Below, piece after piece: positions 1 through 7,553 of a stretch of DNA of 11,913 bases. Source of the stretch: Spongospora subterranea (taxonomy: Eukaryota > Endomyxa > Phytomyxea > Plasmodiophorida > Plasmodiophoridae); assembly GCA_900404475.1 (NCBI GenBank), contig OUQQ01000620.1, positions 2,626 through 14,538 of the forward strand. The letters are read 5' to 3'. Below the pieces are notes generated by a model. The model made no database searches. It was not told the origin of the DNA and was given only the letters and a program-made list of their open reading frames with translations. The position numbers and the translations under genes were made by a program. Positions within the stretch are counted from its first letter, which is position 1; every line of letters begins with the position of its first letter.

Positions 1-200
1 TAAAATGACGACACGGTGCACGTAGATTGAAGAGCAGGATTGCCATATGAGGCCAATGACGCCTAGGCAGGCTGGCGAATTGCAGTTCGATACGATCGGG
101 CCAGATATCTTCGAGAAGGTTCCAGATTCTTGAGGGCGATGGCGTTGCCCTGATATAATGTCGGCAGTTCTGTCGCGCGCTAACCACACAAAATCTTGCC
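1..200. other. coding-like stretch at the window edge, strand unresolved
   Basis: Two complementary frames look coding here and I cannot choose between them. On the plus strand a frame runs from 26 to a TGA at 131-133 and contains GELQFDTIGPDIFEKV; a possible donor GTTCCA lies at 119. On the minus strand the codon-aligned frame is open from about 200 to the left edge and contains LLEDIWPDRIELQFASLP. Codon-aligned antisense frames often mirror each other, so at most one is real. Neither joins cleanly to the open frame at 208-456: a plus-strand acceptor at 167 would run into TAA at 181-183. It may be a terminal exon of a gene outside the window. Confidence 0.25.
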
Positions 201-207
201 GATCCTC

Positions 208-456
208 ATGGACATGGCGCCAGCACTATCTTCGATCCGTCTGTCGCTGAAGGCAATGGCCAAGCTCTCGGCCATGATTCGGCAGGTCCAGGCGCAATGC
301 ACCGAGCAGATCAGTCAGATCATGGCCTCGGACTACGTCCAAGTCGAGCGCGACGAGGAATCTCAAGTTCTAAACGGCCAATACCAGCACGATTTTTTCG
401 CCAGCGACGCTCCCAACATGGCCCTCGATATGGATTTCTTTCTGGAGGATTTCTAA
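208..456 (+). CDS. unrecognised small protein or last exon of a larger gene
   Basis: An 82-codon open frame starts at ATG 208 and ends at TAA 454-456. I do not recognise it. Codon choice favours C or G in third position, as in the sure genes of this window, which argues that it is coding. The N-terminal half reads as an amphipathic helix (SLKAMAKLSAMIRQVQAQ), and the end is acidic and aromatic (ALDMDFFLEDF). The frame is closed upstream by TAA at 181-183 with no AG between that stop and the ATG, so either translation starts at 208 or an intron ends inside the frame, for example after CAG at 221-223. The helical-repeat gene starts 110 bases downstream on the same strand. A short independent protein and a terminal exon are both possible. 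Confidence 0.5.
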   Translation: MDMAPALSSIRLSLKAMAKLSAMIRQVQAQCTEQISQIMASDYVQVERDEESQVLNGQYQHDFFASDAPNMALDMDFFLEDF

Positions 457-565
457 ACTCTGTACATAAACCGTAAAAACTAATTTATCTCCGGAAATGT
501 TTTTTTTTTCGGGGTCCCACGGAGATGCTTTTTTGCCCCGGAAATCACACGAGTTTGGTCCGGAC

Positions 566-1858
566 ATGGATCGATTCTTGCTGCGTCTGGTGCGGAGTCG
601 ATCGACGAGATGGTTGACGACCAGCGTTGCCGCCAACCAGCAGATGCATTATGCTCTCAACCAACGGATTACGCAATGCTCCTCCCCAGCTGAACTGATC
701 CGGCTGTTGGAAAGTCGGGCGTCGGTCGACCCGAATCTGTCCCAGTTGAATACCGTTAATCTGTGCACCGCCTTTCATCGCTTAGCGCGCCTTGGCCTGA
801 AATCTTGGGCTGAAGTTCCATCGCCGATCCGAACCGCTTTAGTCGGTGGATTACAAAAGTGCCAGTGTTAGTTTTCGAAAGCAGTTTCAGGTTTCCGTTT
901 TGACCTTGGTCGACAGTTGAACCGCGACATATTCCTAATCTGCTGTGGGCGTTCTCCAATTTACGGCAGAGCGTGTTTGCGTACAGCAATGGCAGCGAAG
1001 AGGAGTTGTTCGAGACGATTCTGTCACAAGCTGTAGCGGCCGTGGACCGGATCGAAAATCCACAGCGTTTGAGCAACGTCCTGTGGAGCCTGGCGACCCT
1101 GCAACGGCGATCCCCGTTATTGCTCGAGCGAACCGCGTCGAAATTATTGGAGCTGTTCGTCAACGCCGACTTGAACGGCCCAACCAGCGATCCCTGCGCC
1201 GGCTTCAAAGTCCAGGAATTATCCAATGTGATCTGGGCCCTGGGTAAACTCGATGCTGGCGACGGTCAGTTGTTTGATGCGCTTTCAAGGGCGGTCAACT
1301 TTACTTTCACAAATCCCGCTAACGCTGATTTGATCACTCCCCAAGCAATTAGCAATATCTGCCTAGGTTCGATGGGTTTTTGTGGGTTCACTGTCGTATC
1401 CGACTGACATTTCATCGGACGTAGGAATGGTGCAATCCTCGTCGGCGTCTGATCAAGCTAAGCGGTTTGTGTTCAGATCGGTTAGTGAGGTCATCGAGCC
1501 ATTACTGCCCCGATTCACCGAGCAGGCCCTCTGCAATGTGGCGTGGTCCATGGCTAAATCGCAAATCGCCCTTCCGACCATACTCGGACACATCGCCGTC
1601 ACATTGGAGAATCGTCCCATGATCGATGTTTCGCACTGGGTTGGCGTACTCTGGTCGTTCAGTCGTACCGAATTTTTTCGTGAGCCGTTCTATCTGCTGT
1701 GCGCGGATCGCTTATCAGAAAGAATCAGAGAGTTGCAGAATCGTGAGCTACAAAGCTGCATGATATCCTATCGAAAAGCGGGCATTCACGCGCCCAAACT
1801 GATCACCGCAATTACAAAGGAAGCGGAGAGGAGAGGATTGCGAGTATTTTCTATATAA
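566..1858 (+). CDS. OPR/FASTK-like helical-repeat protein, probably an organellar RNA-binding factor
   Basis: Three exons (566-866, 917-1366, 1425-1858) give 394 residues; the introns are 50 and 58 bases and both joints are phase 1. The protein carries repeats of paired helices with a recurring core: IPNLLWAFSNL, LSNVLWSLATL, LSNVIWALGKL, QAISNICLGM, ALCNVAWSMAKS and WVGVLWSFSR. This pattern is typical of octotricopeptide-like and FASTK-like proteins, which bind and process or stabilise organelle transcripts. I see no C-terminal RAP nuclease-like domain; the chain ends soon after the last repeat. The start MDRFLLRLVRSRSTRWLTT is rich in Arg, Ser and Leu with no acidic residue after Asp2, as a mitochondrial presequence would be. 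An in-frame ATG at 497 sits before a T-run and is less likely. The first intron could use donor 846 instead of 867, removing seven residues. RNA target unknown. Confidence 0.75.
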
Positions 1859-1878
1859 AGTCATAGGTTTCATGGGTT

Positions 1879-2380
1879 TCAGCTGCCTCTGTACGACGAG
1901 TACCCAAATGGCGACAATAGCAACGGAATATGGAAATGCTGATCGACCTGATACTTCGCGACCGCAAACACAATGACTATTTCGGGATAGAAAGGCTGAT
2001 CCTGACCATGCATTTTTTGTAAATATGCTCCTGTGTCGAAAACCAAGCGATATTTCGCCTGTTTCAGCTGATGGTGTTGTTCATCCTAAGGAGTATATTG
2101 AGGAGACATATTATTACTAGCCGAAATTGATTAAAATTTCGCGAAACATATCGATTGAAATTCAATCATCACGAACCGACCAAAATCATCAAGTCAAGTA
2201 GGTTTCGCTCATGAACGTCATTACCGCTAAGTTATACACGCGGCCATCCTTGTTCGTATGAGAGTTGTTGATGGTGACCCAGTCCGCGTCGTCGTCTTCG
2301 TTTTGAACCTGCAGGGTGATGTTGATACCCGACGCCGGTTTCCCAAGAGCTAAATCCAGTATGTGTGAGGTGATCGACAT
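1879..2380 (-). CDS. 5-hydroxyisourate hydrolase (transthyretin-related protein)
   Basis: Two exons (2225-2380 and 1879-2085, minus strand) joined across a 139-base intron with donor GTAATG give 120 residues, the family's usual size. The enzyme hydrolyses 5-hydroxyisourate, the product of urate oxidase, in purine breakdown. Family marks are clear: N-terminal SHILDLALGKPA with His6, the TNKDGRV segment with Arg47, FHIPLLLSPFGY with His104, and the C-terminal tetrapeptide YRGS. The active-site His, Arg, His and C-terminal signature are therefore all present. I placed the second exon after TTAG at 2086 because this restores the normal spacing between DGR and the YRLVFDTG strand; a later CAG would delete six residues. 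CAG directly precedes the ATG. No N-terminal peroxisomal or signal sequence is visible, so a cytosolic protein is likely. The gene converges with the repeat gene, with 20 bases between stops. Confidence 0.9.
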
Positions 2381-2383
2381 CTG
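2381..2383 (-). other. CAG directly before the hydroxyisourate hydrolase start
   Basis: On the minus strand the start codon follows GGCTACAG with no gap. This looks like a 3' splice site. It could be the end of an intron in the leader or a spliced-leader acceptor. Confidence 0.35.
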
Positions 2384-2632
2384 TAGCCAAACCGGCAAGT
2401 AACGATAGTCGACAGTCAATTTGCCCGTAACGCTTTAACCCGTAACATTAATGGCTCGCAATCTGCTCTGCTATAGGTTACATTGCCGTGTTATGTTGCC
2501 GGGCCAGTGGGGGAATCCCTCTAGATTCACAAATACCTTCATTTTTCTTTATTCGTTGAGTCTGTAATTATTCACGTTTGGGATCGCTATTTCATCGTTA
2601 GCATACCACCATAGCTGATACTAGGGGCGGCT

Positions 2633-3243
2633 TCAACCTCGTCTGGTTTTCGAGACGCTGGTTCGGGGGGAAGTAGAACCTGAATTATCGGTAAGCAGAT
2701 AAGAATGAATGTTTGAAAGGTTTGTCCCTACTCTGTAAAGTGGAAGAAAATGCCATACAGCTTCATGAGTATACACACCAACATATCATACCCGCATTGA
2801 ACTTACATGGTTCGGACCACTCCCGACTTCTCACGACACCACCGACATTCTCGGAAAAGTGAGGGCTTAATCATTTCTAAAAGAGTATTGGCAACGGTAA
2901 CGATACGATTATGCACTCGAAATTTACCAGGAACTGGACTGTTTCTCTTGAAAACGCGACTTCCTATTCCCAAAAGGTGGTCATTCTCAGTACTTGATCT
3001 TTCCTGCAAAACCCTTGGAGGATCGTCCGAATAACGCTGATTCCGTATCCGGAACTTTAGCTTGAGGTGTGCATTCTTTGCAATACCAGGTTTCCCTACC
3101 ACAGTGGTTCGCTCCGGATTGGCGCTGGTCGGTTCTCGCCCAACGTTCGCCACGCAGCGCCAGCAGTGGCGAACCCCCTCGCTGATCAGGACCGATCCGG
3201 CCAAGCATCCGACGAATGCAGCCGTCGATAGGACCACAACCAT
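2633..3243 (-). CDS. unrecognised protein with N-terminal membrane segment and two CxxC motifs
   Basis: I do not recognise this protein. The main exon runs from ATG at 3243 to 2807. It opens with a hydrophobic stretch (VVVLSTAAFVGCLAGSVLI, about residues 2-20) that could be a signal anchor. Then come HCWRC (about 28-32), a basic Arg/Lys-rich middle and ECRWC near residue 134. The two CxxC pairs could bind a metal together, which is a guess. The frame meets TAA at 2803, but the consensus donor GTAAGT sits exactly there (2806) and a pyrimidine-rich acceptor TTTACAG ends at 2733. Joining them gives a second exon 2633-2732 and 178 residues. An alternative uses donor GTGGTC and acceptor ATTCAG at 2680, ending at 2587 with a tail containing PDEVEAAPSISYGG. 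The 3' end is therefore unsure. Confidence 0.45.
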
Positions 3244-3272
3244 AATGAACAATGGATGATATGGGAATTGCT

Positions 3273-3307
3273 GAGAGAGAGACAGAGAGAGAGAGAGACA
3301 GAGAGAG
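3273..3307. repeat. (GA)n microsatellite, read as (CT)n tract on the minus strand
   Basis: A nearly pure GA run broken only by GACA units. On the minus strand it is a polypyrimidine tract ending in CTCAG at 3271-3273, 27 bases before the ATG of the membrane-segment protein at 3243. It could therefore serve as the pyrimidine tract of a 3' splice site in the leader of that gene. Confidence 0.8.
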
Positions 3308-3394
3308 TGTGGTGTTACAATGCGATCACAACAGGCAGTGAAGTAACGGCGACAGATCATCACTGGGACAACATGGGGTAACGCGAACCGCTAT

Positions 3395-4036
3395 TTATGT
3401 GATGGCCGTACCGTGTTGACTGTCATCCCCAGGGACACCGATCGCCCATTTCCATTGGCATGGCTACTTGACCCAATCGATCAGGCACGCCGTCGAATTA
3501 CAGGATTGTCCCATTTTTGGCAAACTCCCGTGATCAGGAAGACCAGCGTTGGGTCCTCATTAGAGTTATCAAACCCTGTGCGGATGACTGAGCATGTGAT
3601 CAATTTTTTATGTTGTGGGGACGCATTTCCGGAACAAATCGTGACGACATTTACGGGCGGGATCGCGATTTTGACGCTGTGAACAGAAGAGTTCATACTT
3701 TCAACGTCCAACTCTTGGGGGGATGACCCATCAACAAGGACTTTATTCTATGGCCGTAGAAACACTGACTAGGGCCTCCCGCTGCAATGGATCACCAGCT
3801 CAGTCCCAATGTCAACCGGGTCTTGCCCGTTTTCTTCGGATCATGTGCGTCGTAATTTTGCATGTTGCGCGGCGTTACGTCATAGTGTTTCTCCTTTTCG
3901 AGGTTGGGATCCAAAACGACGCCGTATCGCGTGAGGGCGGCCTCAAATTTTCAGCATCCGTTGGTCGTGATCGTATACAGCTCGCTACATGTAATGCTTC
4001 AAACACGGTGCTGGATATGAGCTGTTGACGAATCAT
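3395..4036 (-). CDS. unrecognised four-exon gene
   Basis: I do not recognise the product. The best signal is exon 2 (3796-3941), with strong C/G third-position bias and charged sequence such as PNLEKEKHYDVTPRNMQNY. Phase-compatible GT-AG joints connect it to exon 1 (3989-4036, starting MIRQQLISSTVFEALH), exon 3 (3502-3676, starting VKIAIPPVNVVTIC) and exon 4 (3395-3463, containing WKWAIGVPGDD and ending TAA). Introns would be 47, 119 and 38 bases. The model gives about 145 residues. The last joint is optional: exon 3 can also read on to TGA at 3481-3483 with the tail PVIRRRA. CAG lies eight bases before the ATG. No signal peptide, membrane helix or known motif is visible. The exon chain is inferred only from open frames, phases and splice dinucleotides. 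Confidence 0.4.
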
Positions 4037-4084
4037 TGCTTGGACTGTGGATCGGGAGTGTTTTTTGTGATCGGGGTGTTGATT

Positions 4085-4210
4085 ATGGTTCAACCACGCG
4101 TGAGGGATATTTTGGGAATGTTGCGCCAATTTGAGCCCTATCCTGACTCGGACAAAGAGAACGAGTCACAGCGAGAAACTGCTCAGCAACTGATCTTTGG
4201 CACAATCTGA
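4085..4210 (+). pseudogene. coding-like fragment cut off at the foldback element
   Basis: A 41-codon frame starts at ATG 4085 and ends at TGA 4208-4210. It reads as plausible protein (DILGMLRQFEPYPDSDKEN). The in-frame sequence before the ATG is hydrophobic (VFFVIGVLIM). The last base of the stop codon is the first base of the foldback element, so the stop is partly made by the insertion and the frame may once have continued. The minus strand also has an open frame here, so this could be a shadow. It lies upstream of, and antisense to, the gene starting at 4036. Confidence 0.25.
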
Positions 4211-4300
4211 AATGGCAGCAGAAAACCGGTCAAGGTTGCACACAAAAACGGCTCGAAAACATAACGTCGCTCGTAGCAGAAGTTTACCATGGTAAACAGT
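4210..4300 (+). repeat. left terminal inverted repeat of the foldback element
   Basis: Begins AAATGGCAGCAGAAAACC and includes the palindrome at 4282-4297. Its reverse complement is found at 4811-4899 with scattered differences and small gaps. Confidence 0.75.
4282..4297. repeat. 16-base perfect palindrome, left copy
   Basis: GTTTACCATGGTAAAC is its own reverse complement. An identical copy lies in the other arm at 4814-4829, while flanking arm sequence has diverged. Confidence 0.9.
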
Positions 4301-4442
4301 GAGTTCCATTCCTTACCACAATCGAGGCCCCCGGACAATCCTTGATGGAGCAAAACTCCAAACGCATCGCATCAGCCTCCCTTATTACACATTTCTTCGA
4401 GTCATCGACAGCCCGTTTGCAGGCATGACATATGCAGCAATT

Positions 4443-4466
4443 TGAAATTCATCACGAATGCTGCCA
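4443..4466 (+). repeat. inner inverted repeat, left copy
   Basis: Twenty-four bases that pair with 4553-4576 with a single mismatch, forming the apical stem of the foldback element around an 86-base loop. Confidence 0.85.
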
Positions 4467-4552
4467 GGGAACTCAGCCAGAATTCTGAAACAATGCGGAG
4501 ATTTGAAGCAGCAGCGCTGAACGCCCAATACTACAGTGAACAATGCACTCGA

Positions 4553-4576
4553 TGGCGGCATTCGTGATGAATTTCA
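4553..4576 (-). repeat. inner inverted repeat, right copy
   Basis: Reverse complement of 4443-4466 with one A/G difference. Confidence 0.85.
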
Positions 4577-4810
4577 ACATTCGGAGCTTACAATACCGGT
4601 AACAACGAGGCGAACAGAGTTTTAAACGGGCTGGTCAAGGCCTGGGAGACCTGTGTGCTGGGGGGAGGTTGACAGCAATTCGCGACCTGACGAGGCGAGT
4701 TTGGGCTGAGGGATGCGATGCGTTTGGAGTAATTCTGTTCAAATCCTGGGATCGTCTGGGTCACAGGAGCGTTCGTAATACACCAGGACGCGATTGTGGT
4801 CAGGATTGAA

Positions 4811-4899
4811 ACTGTTTACCATGGTAAACTTCCTGCGACGAGCTACACATGGTTTTTTTGAACGTTTGTGCAACGTTGACCGATTTTCTGCTGCCATTT
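4811..4899 (-). repeat. right terminal inverted repeat of the foldback element
   Basis: Reverse complement of the left terminus. It carries the second copy of the 16-base palindrome at 4814-4829 and ends CTGCTGCCATTT. Confidence 0.75.
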
Positions 4900-5226
4900 T
4901 TCTGCCTTGTTTCTTCTTTTTGCGTCGAGGAATAGGTTTCTGGTGAAAAATAAAACAGTTATGCTGGATTTCAAACTCGGTCGGCTACGTTTTGAGCTTT
5001 GTGACATGAACGACTCCAGTGGTGTATGTTCCAACCAGTCATGAGTGTACACAGTGCAGTACATGTAACATGGGGGGCGGGACGGAGGAGGTAACAAAAC
5101 AGTGCAGTCATTGGCACAGTGTATAGGCGGAGGCCGGTAAAACACAGTGTCCGCCGGGGCCAACTCCTCTTGCGCTTGATCATCGTCGTCTCCGACGTTT
5201 TTTTCGGAACACAGCCAAGGCAGGCG
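4900..5226 (+). other. region between the foldback element and uL2m
   Basis: No gene is supported here. Short frames exist on both strands, the longest on the minus strand running into the antisense of uL2m exon 1, but none has family features. The interval should hold the uL2m promoter and leader. CAG at 5221-5223, three bases before the start codon, resembles a 3' splice site. Confidence 0.5.
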
Positions 5227-6541
5227 ATGGATTTTCTGAAGAATGTGGGACGGTCTGTGCATAGGATGATGGCGACTTCCGCCTCCGGTGGCACAGGGAA
5301 TCGCCTACGGGTCATGAAACCGACAACGCCCGGCATGAGGGGAACGGTACCGCATTTTGATAAAACAGTAGATGGGCCGTATTAAACGATTTTTCTGCAG
5401 GTCCTGTTAGATCGATCACATCTCTGGCAGGGTCGTCCTGTTCGCGATCTCACAGTTGCAATGCGCTCCAAAGCTGGACGTAATAATCAAGGACGGATTA
5501 CTGTTCGACATAGGGGAGGTGGCCATAAAAGACGTTATCGTTTGATGGATTTCAAACGATCTATTGTCGATGTAAAGTATCTGCTGGCGGAGAGATCTGG
5601 TTTGCTGATCGTGTTTTGGTCAAGGTTCCCGGTGTGGTCCAACGCCTTGAATATGACCCTAACCGTTCCCCGTATATTGCACTCATCAAGTATGACGCCA
5701 TGTCGGCCAAGGACAACCTCGCTTACATAATCGCGCCGGACGGCCTAAAAGTGGGAGACACGGTCGTTGCTTCACGTAAAGAGCCGGTAGACATTGCCAC
5801 TGGCAACGCAATGTGCATACGCCACATACCATTGGGCGCGCAAATCCACAACGTCGAAACCAAACCCGGAAAAGGTCCAAATTTTTTTTGTCAATTTCAA
5901 GGTTTTTAGCTGATTTTTCTTTCTATTATTCATATTGTTTTTGGCAGCCGACGATTTGGTTTATATTGACATGTGCATTAGGTGCACAAATGGTACGATC
6001 CGCTGGTTCATCATGTACATTACTAGAAAAGAATAACGAAACCGGCTACGCTGTCCTGAAAATGCCATCGAAAGAAGAGCGCATGTTCCTACTGGATTGT
6101 ATGGCCACAATCGGAACCGTATCGAACAGCGACCACAAGTTCGTCAAGCTGGGTAAAGCCGGAAGGTCGCGATGGCTTGGACGTCGCCCTACCGTACGAG
6201 GTGTTGCCATGAACCCGGTATGCAAAATTGTGTCCAGCCATCTGTAGAATAAGGAAACTGATGTTTATTGGCAGGTCGACCATCCTATGGGAGGTGGGGA
6301 AGGAAAAACGAGCGGTGGCCGGCCATCGTGTTCGCCATGGGGAAAACCCGCCAAAGGTGGAAAGACGCGCAAAGTCAACAAGAGCAACTTCCTGATCGTC
6401 CGGCGTCGTGATGGCCGCATCATTCAGAAAGGCGCGAAAAAAGCGTCCTACGCTGCCAAGCACAATATCGTGGCCAAACCGAAACCCGCGCCAAAGAAAT
6501 CCGCCGTCGCCAAAACAGCTGCGAAAACGAAGCGGAAATGA
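5227..6541 (+). CDS. mitochondrial-type ribosomal protein uL2 (L2)
   Basis: Five exons (5227-5367, 5401-5571, 5625-5874, 5982-6217, 6275-6541) give 354 residues; introns are 33, 53, 107 and 57 bases. uL2 binds large-subunit rRNA near the peptidyl-transferase centre. The bacterial-type signature is intact: [64 protein letters not shown] and [14 protein letters not shown], the last spanning the final intron. The N-terminal block KPTTPGMRG...[12 protein letters not shown] is typical of organelle and bacterial L2, not of the cytosolic protein. Residues 1-28 ([20 protein letters not shown]...) are basic and look like a mitochondrial presequence; no ER signal suggests a plastid. The C-terminal tail is rich in Lys, Ala and Pro. 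The start is the first in-frame ATG with a targeting-like sequence. AATAAA lies at 6590-6595. The gene converges with SEN54. Confidence 0.92.
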
Positions 6542-6615
6542 TGTTCCCGGCCACAGTTCTGTCCATTGTAAATCTATCTCAGCCACTGAAATAAACATCT
6601 TCTCCCTGATATTGT

Positions 6616-7251
6616 TTAAAAGGCGACCGGAATGTCGCCATCGTCGAAATCGAAAAAATGCACCGCGCCCAGTTCAACAACGGCGACGCGAACGGGCGCC
6701 AGACCGTCATATCGCGCCCTGTATTGCGCCATCCGTTCCTGATCCGGAACCGGGTCCGACGCCGACACGGGAATCACTGTGAAATCCGGGCGCGGTGGGT
6801 CGGTGGTCTTGAACGAGGCTCGGCGATCCGGATTCCAGACGTGAAAATGCAGCGGCGAGTCGGTCTGGATGTCCAGGGGCGGAGGTGGCGGAGGGGCGCG
6901 TGCCGGGGTGGCGCCATCGCGGATCGACTGGTAGTAGGCCGACGCGAGCGCTTTGTAGCGCCGGATCTGGGTCTGGCGCGCGTAGTGGCGCGTTCGCTGG
7001 AGGATGTAGCCCTGGGCGCGGAGCGTGGAATAGGTCTCCAGAGCCAGATACGTCAACGATCGCGACGAGCTGAGATCGCGGGGGACGTCGGCGATGGACA
7101 GGGCGGCCCTGTTGACCAGGAACAGCGCCTCCTCTGGGTAAAGATACCGATTGCCGCCGATCGTCAATCCCATGACCTGGACGTGTGGACCGCGCCCTTG
7201 CGCTAGCCGGACCAGGCCCTGATCCGGGTCCCATTGCCCAACGCAGCTCAT
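6616..7251 (-). CDS. SEN54: tRNA-splicing endonuclease subunit Sen54
   Basis: One uninterrupted frame of 211 residues, ATG at 7251 and TAA at 6616-6618. Sen54 is a structural, non-catalytic subunit of the endonuclease that cuts introns from pre-tRNAs. The N-terminal domain is recognisable: WDPDQGLVRL, VMGLTIGGNRYLYPEEALFL (about residues 26-45) and LALETYSTLRAQGYILQR. The C-terminal part has FHVWNPD, ASFKTTDPPRPDF, SDPVPD and VRVAVVELGAVHFFDF, matching the Sen54 end. A proline-rich linker (APPPPPPL) joins the two. It is much shorter than the human protein, lacking a long central region and most of the N-terminal lead-in before the WDP motif, so a short 5' exon could be missing. CAG lies eight bases before the ATG. 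GC content is higher than in neighbours. The convergent uL2m stop is 74 bases away. Confidence 0.85.
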   Translation of the reverse strand: MSCVGQWDPDQGLVRLAQGRGPHVQVMGLTIGGNRYLYPEEALFLVNRAALSIADVPRDLSSSRSLTYLALETYSTLRAQGYILQRTRHYARQTQIRRYKALASAYYQSIRDGATPARAPPPPPPLDIQTDSPLHFHVWNPDRRASFKTTDPPRPDFTVIPVSASDPVPDQERMAQYRARYDGLAPVRVAVVELGAVHFFDFDDGDIPVAF

Positions 7252-7259
7252 TCTTGGCG

Positions 7260-7262
7260 CTG
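7260..7262 (-). other. CAG eight bases before the SEN54 start
   Basis: Minus-strand CCCCACAG precedes CGCCAAGA and ATG. It could be the acceptor of a leader intron, of an upstream SEN54 exon, or of a spliced leader. Confidence 0.3.
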
Positions 7263-7334
7263 TGGGGTGGCGCTCGCCCTCCGCACGGACTGGCCAACTC
7301 CGGAAATGTTTTCAGGAAAGTTCACGGGGAGTCG

Positions 7335-7469
7335 TCAGGATTTGCTCTTCGACAGTTGGGCAGAAATGTGGCGGTTCAGGTGCTGATTGGTTTTGGCGAC
7401 AACGTCCTGAGCGGCGGCGTCGTCGGCCGTTTTCGCCCCAATGCCAAAGCACAACAACAAGTTGGACAT
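7335..7469 (-). CDS. unrecognised 44-codon coding-like frame
   Basis: ATG at 7469, TGA at 7335-7337. Third positions are strongly C/G biased (about 31 of 44), so the frame looks translated. The sequence opens MSNLLLCFGIGAKTADDAAA and continues as a hydrophilic helix (NQHLNRHISAQLSKSKS). The layout faintly recalls the N-terminal helix of heterotrimeric G-protein alpha subunits, but the myristoylation MG start and all GTPase motifs are missing, and SEN54 occupies the space where the rest would be. It also joins in phase with the frame at 7554-7982 if an 85-base intron (GTTGAA to CAATAG, 7558-7474) is removed, which would make it a C-terminal exon. Function unknown. Confidence 0.35.
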   Translation of the reverse strand: MSNLLLCFGIGAKTADDAAAQDVVAKTNQHLNRHISAQLSKSKS

Positions 7470-7553
7470 GGAACCTATTGGATCAGGACTCCAACGATAT
7501 CGAGTTGATCCAATTGGAAATTGGGGAACAGTTCATATCCATTGTTTTATTTT

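Larger units (their letters stand above)
4210..4899. mobile_element. 690-base foldback (palindromic) element, probably a non-autonomous DNA transposon
   Basis: The whole interval is one long imperfect inverted repeat. The termini match as AAATGGCAGCAGAAAA, followed on both arms by CGGTCAA, GTTGCACA and a 16-base palindrome. Pairing reappears further in: 4355-4373 is the exact reverse complement of 4712-4730, and 4443-4466 pairs with 4553-4576 with one mismatch. The unpaired centre (4467-4552) is about 86 bases. No long open frame or transposase motif is visible, so it would need an enzyme supplied in trans. A possible 4-base target duplication TCTG lies at 4206-4209 and 4901-4904, with one extra T at the right end, so the flank call is weak. 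Long nested arms suit foldback or MITE-like elements; the superfamily cannot be named from this copy. Confidence 0.75.

Noticed and set aside
370..636. Minus-strand open frame of 88 codons
   Set aside because: It lies antisense to two better plus-strand frames and has no family features.
756..1226. Minus-strand open frame of 156 codons
   Set aside because: It is antisense to the helical-repeat gene, whose repeats are plain on the plus strand.
2807..3034. Plus-strand open frame of 75 codons
   Set aside because: It mirrors the minus-strand membrane-segment gene and has no supporting motif.
3723..4028. Plus-strand open frame with hydrophobic stretches
   Set aside because: It is antisense to exon 2 of the minus-strand gene; hydrophobic antisense to a charged frame is a common artefact.
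4282..4297. Palindrome considered as a transcription-factor site or terminator
   Set aside because: An identical copy in the opposite arm shows it belongs to the foldback element.
4843..5262. Minus-strand open frame of 139 codons
   Set aside because: It runs from the foldback element into antisense of uL2m exon 1 and shows no coding bias.
6658..7206. Plus-strand open frame of 182 codons
   Set aside because: It is antisense to SEN54 in GC-rich DNA; its arginine-rich composition is typical of a shadow.
6707..7297. Minus-strand open frame of 196 codons in another frame over SEN54
   Set aside because: It is a shadow frame of SEN54 with a proline, glycine and arginine bias and no motif.
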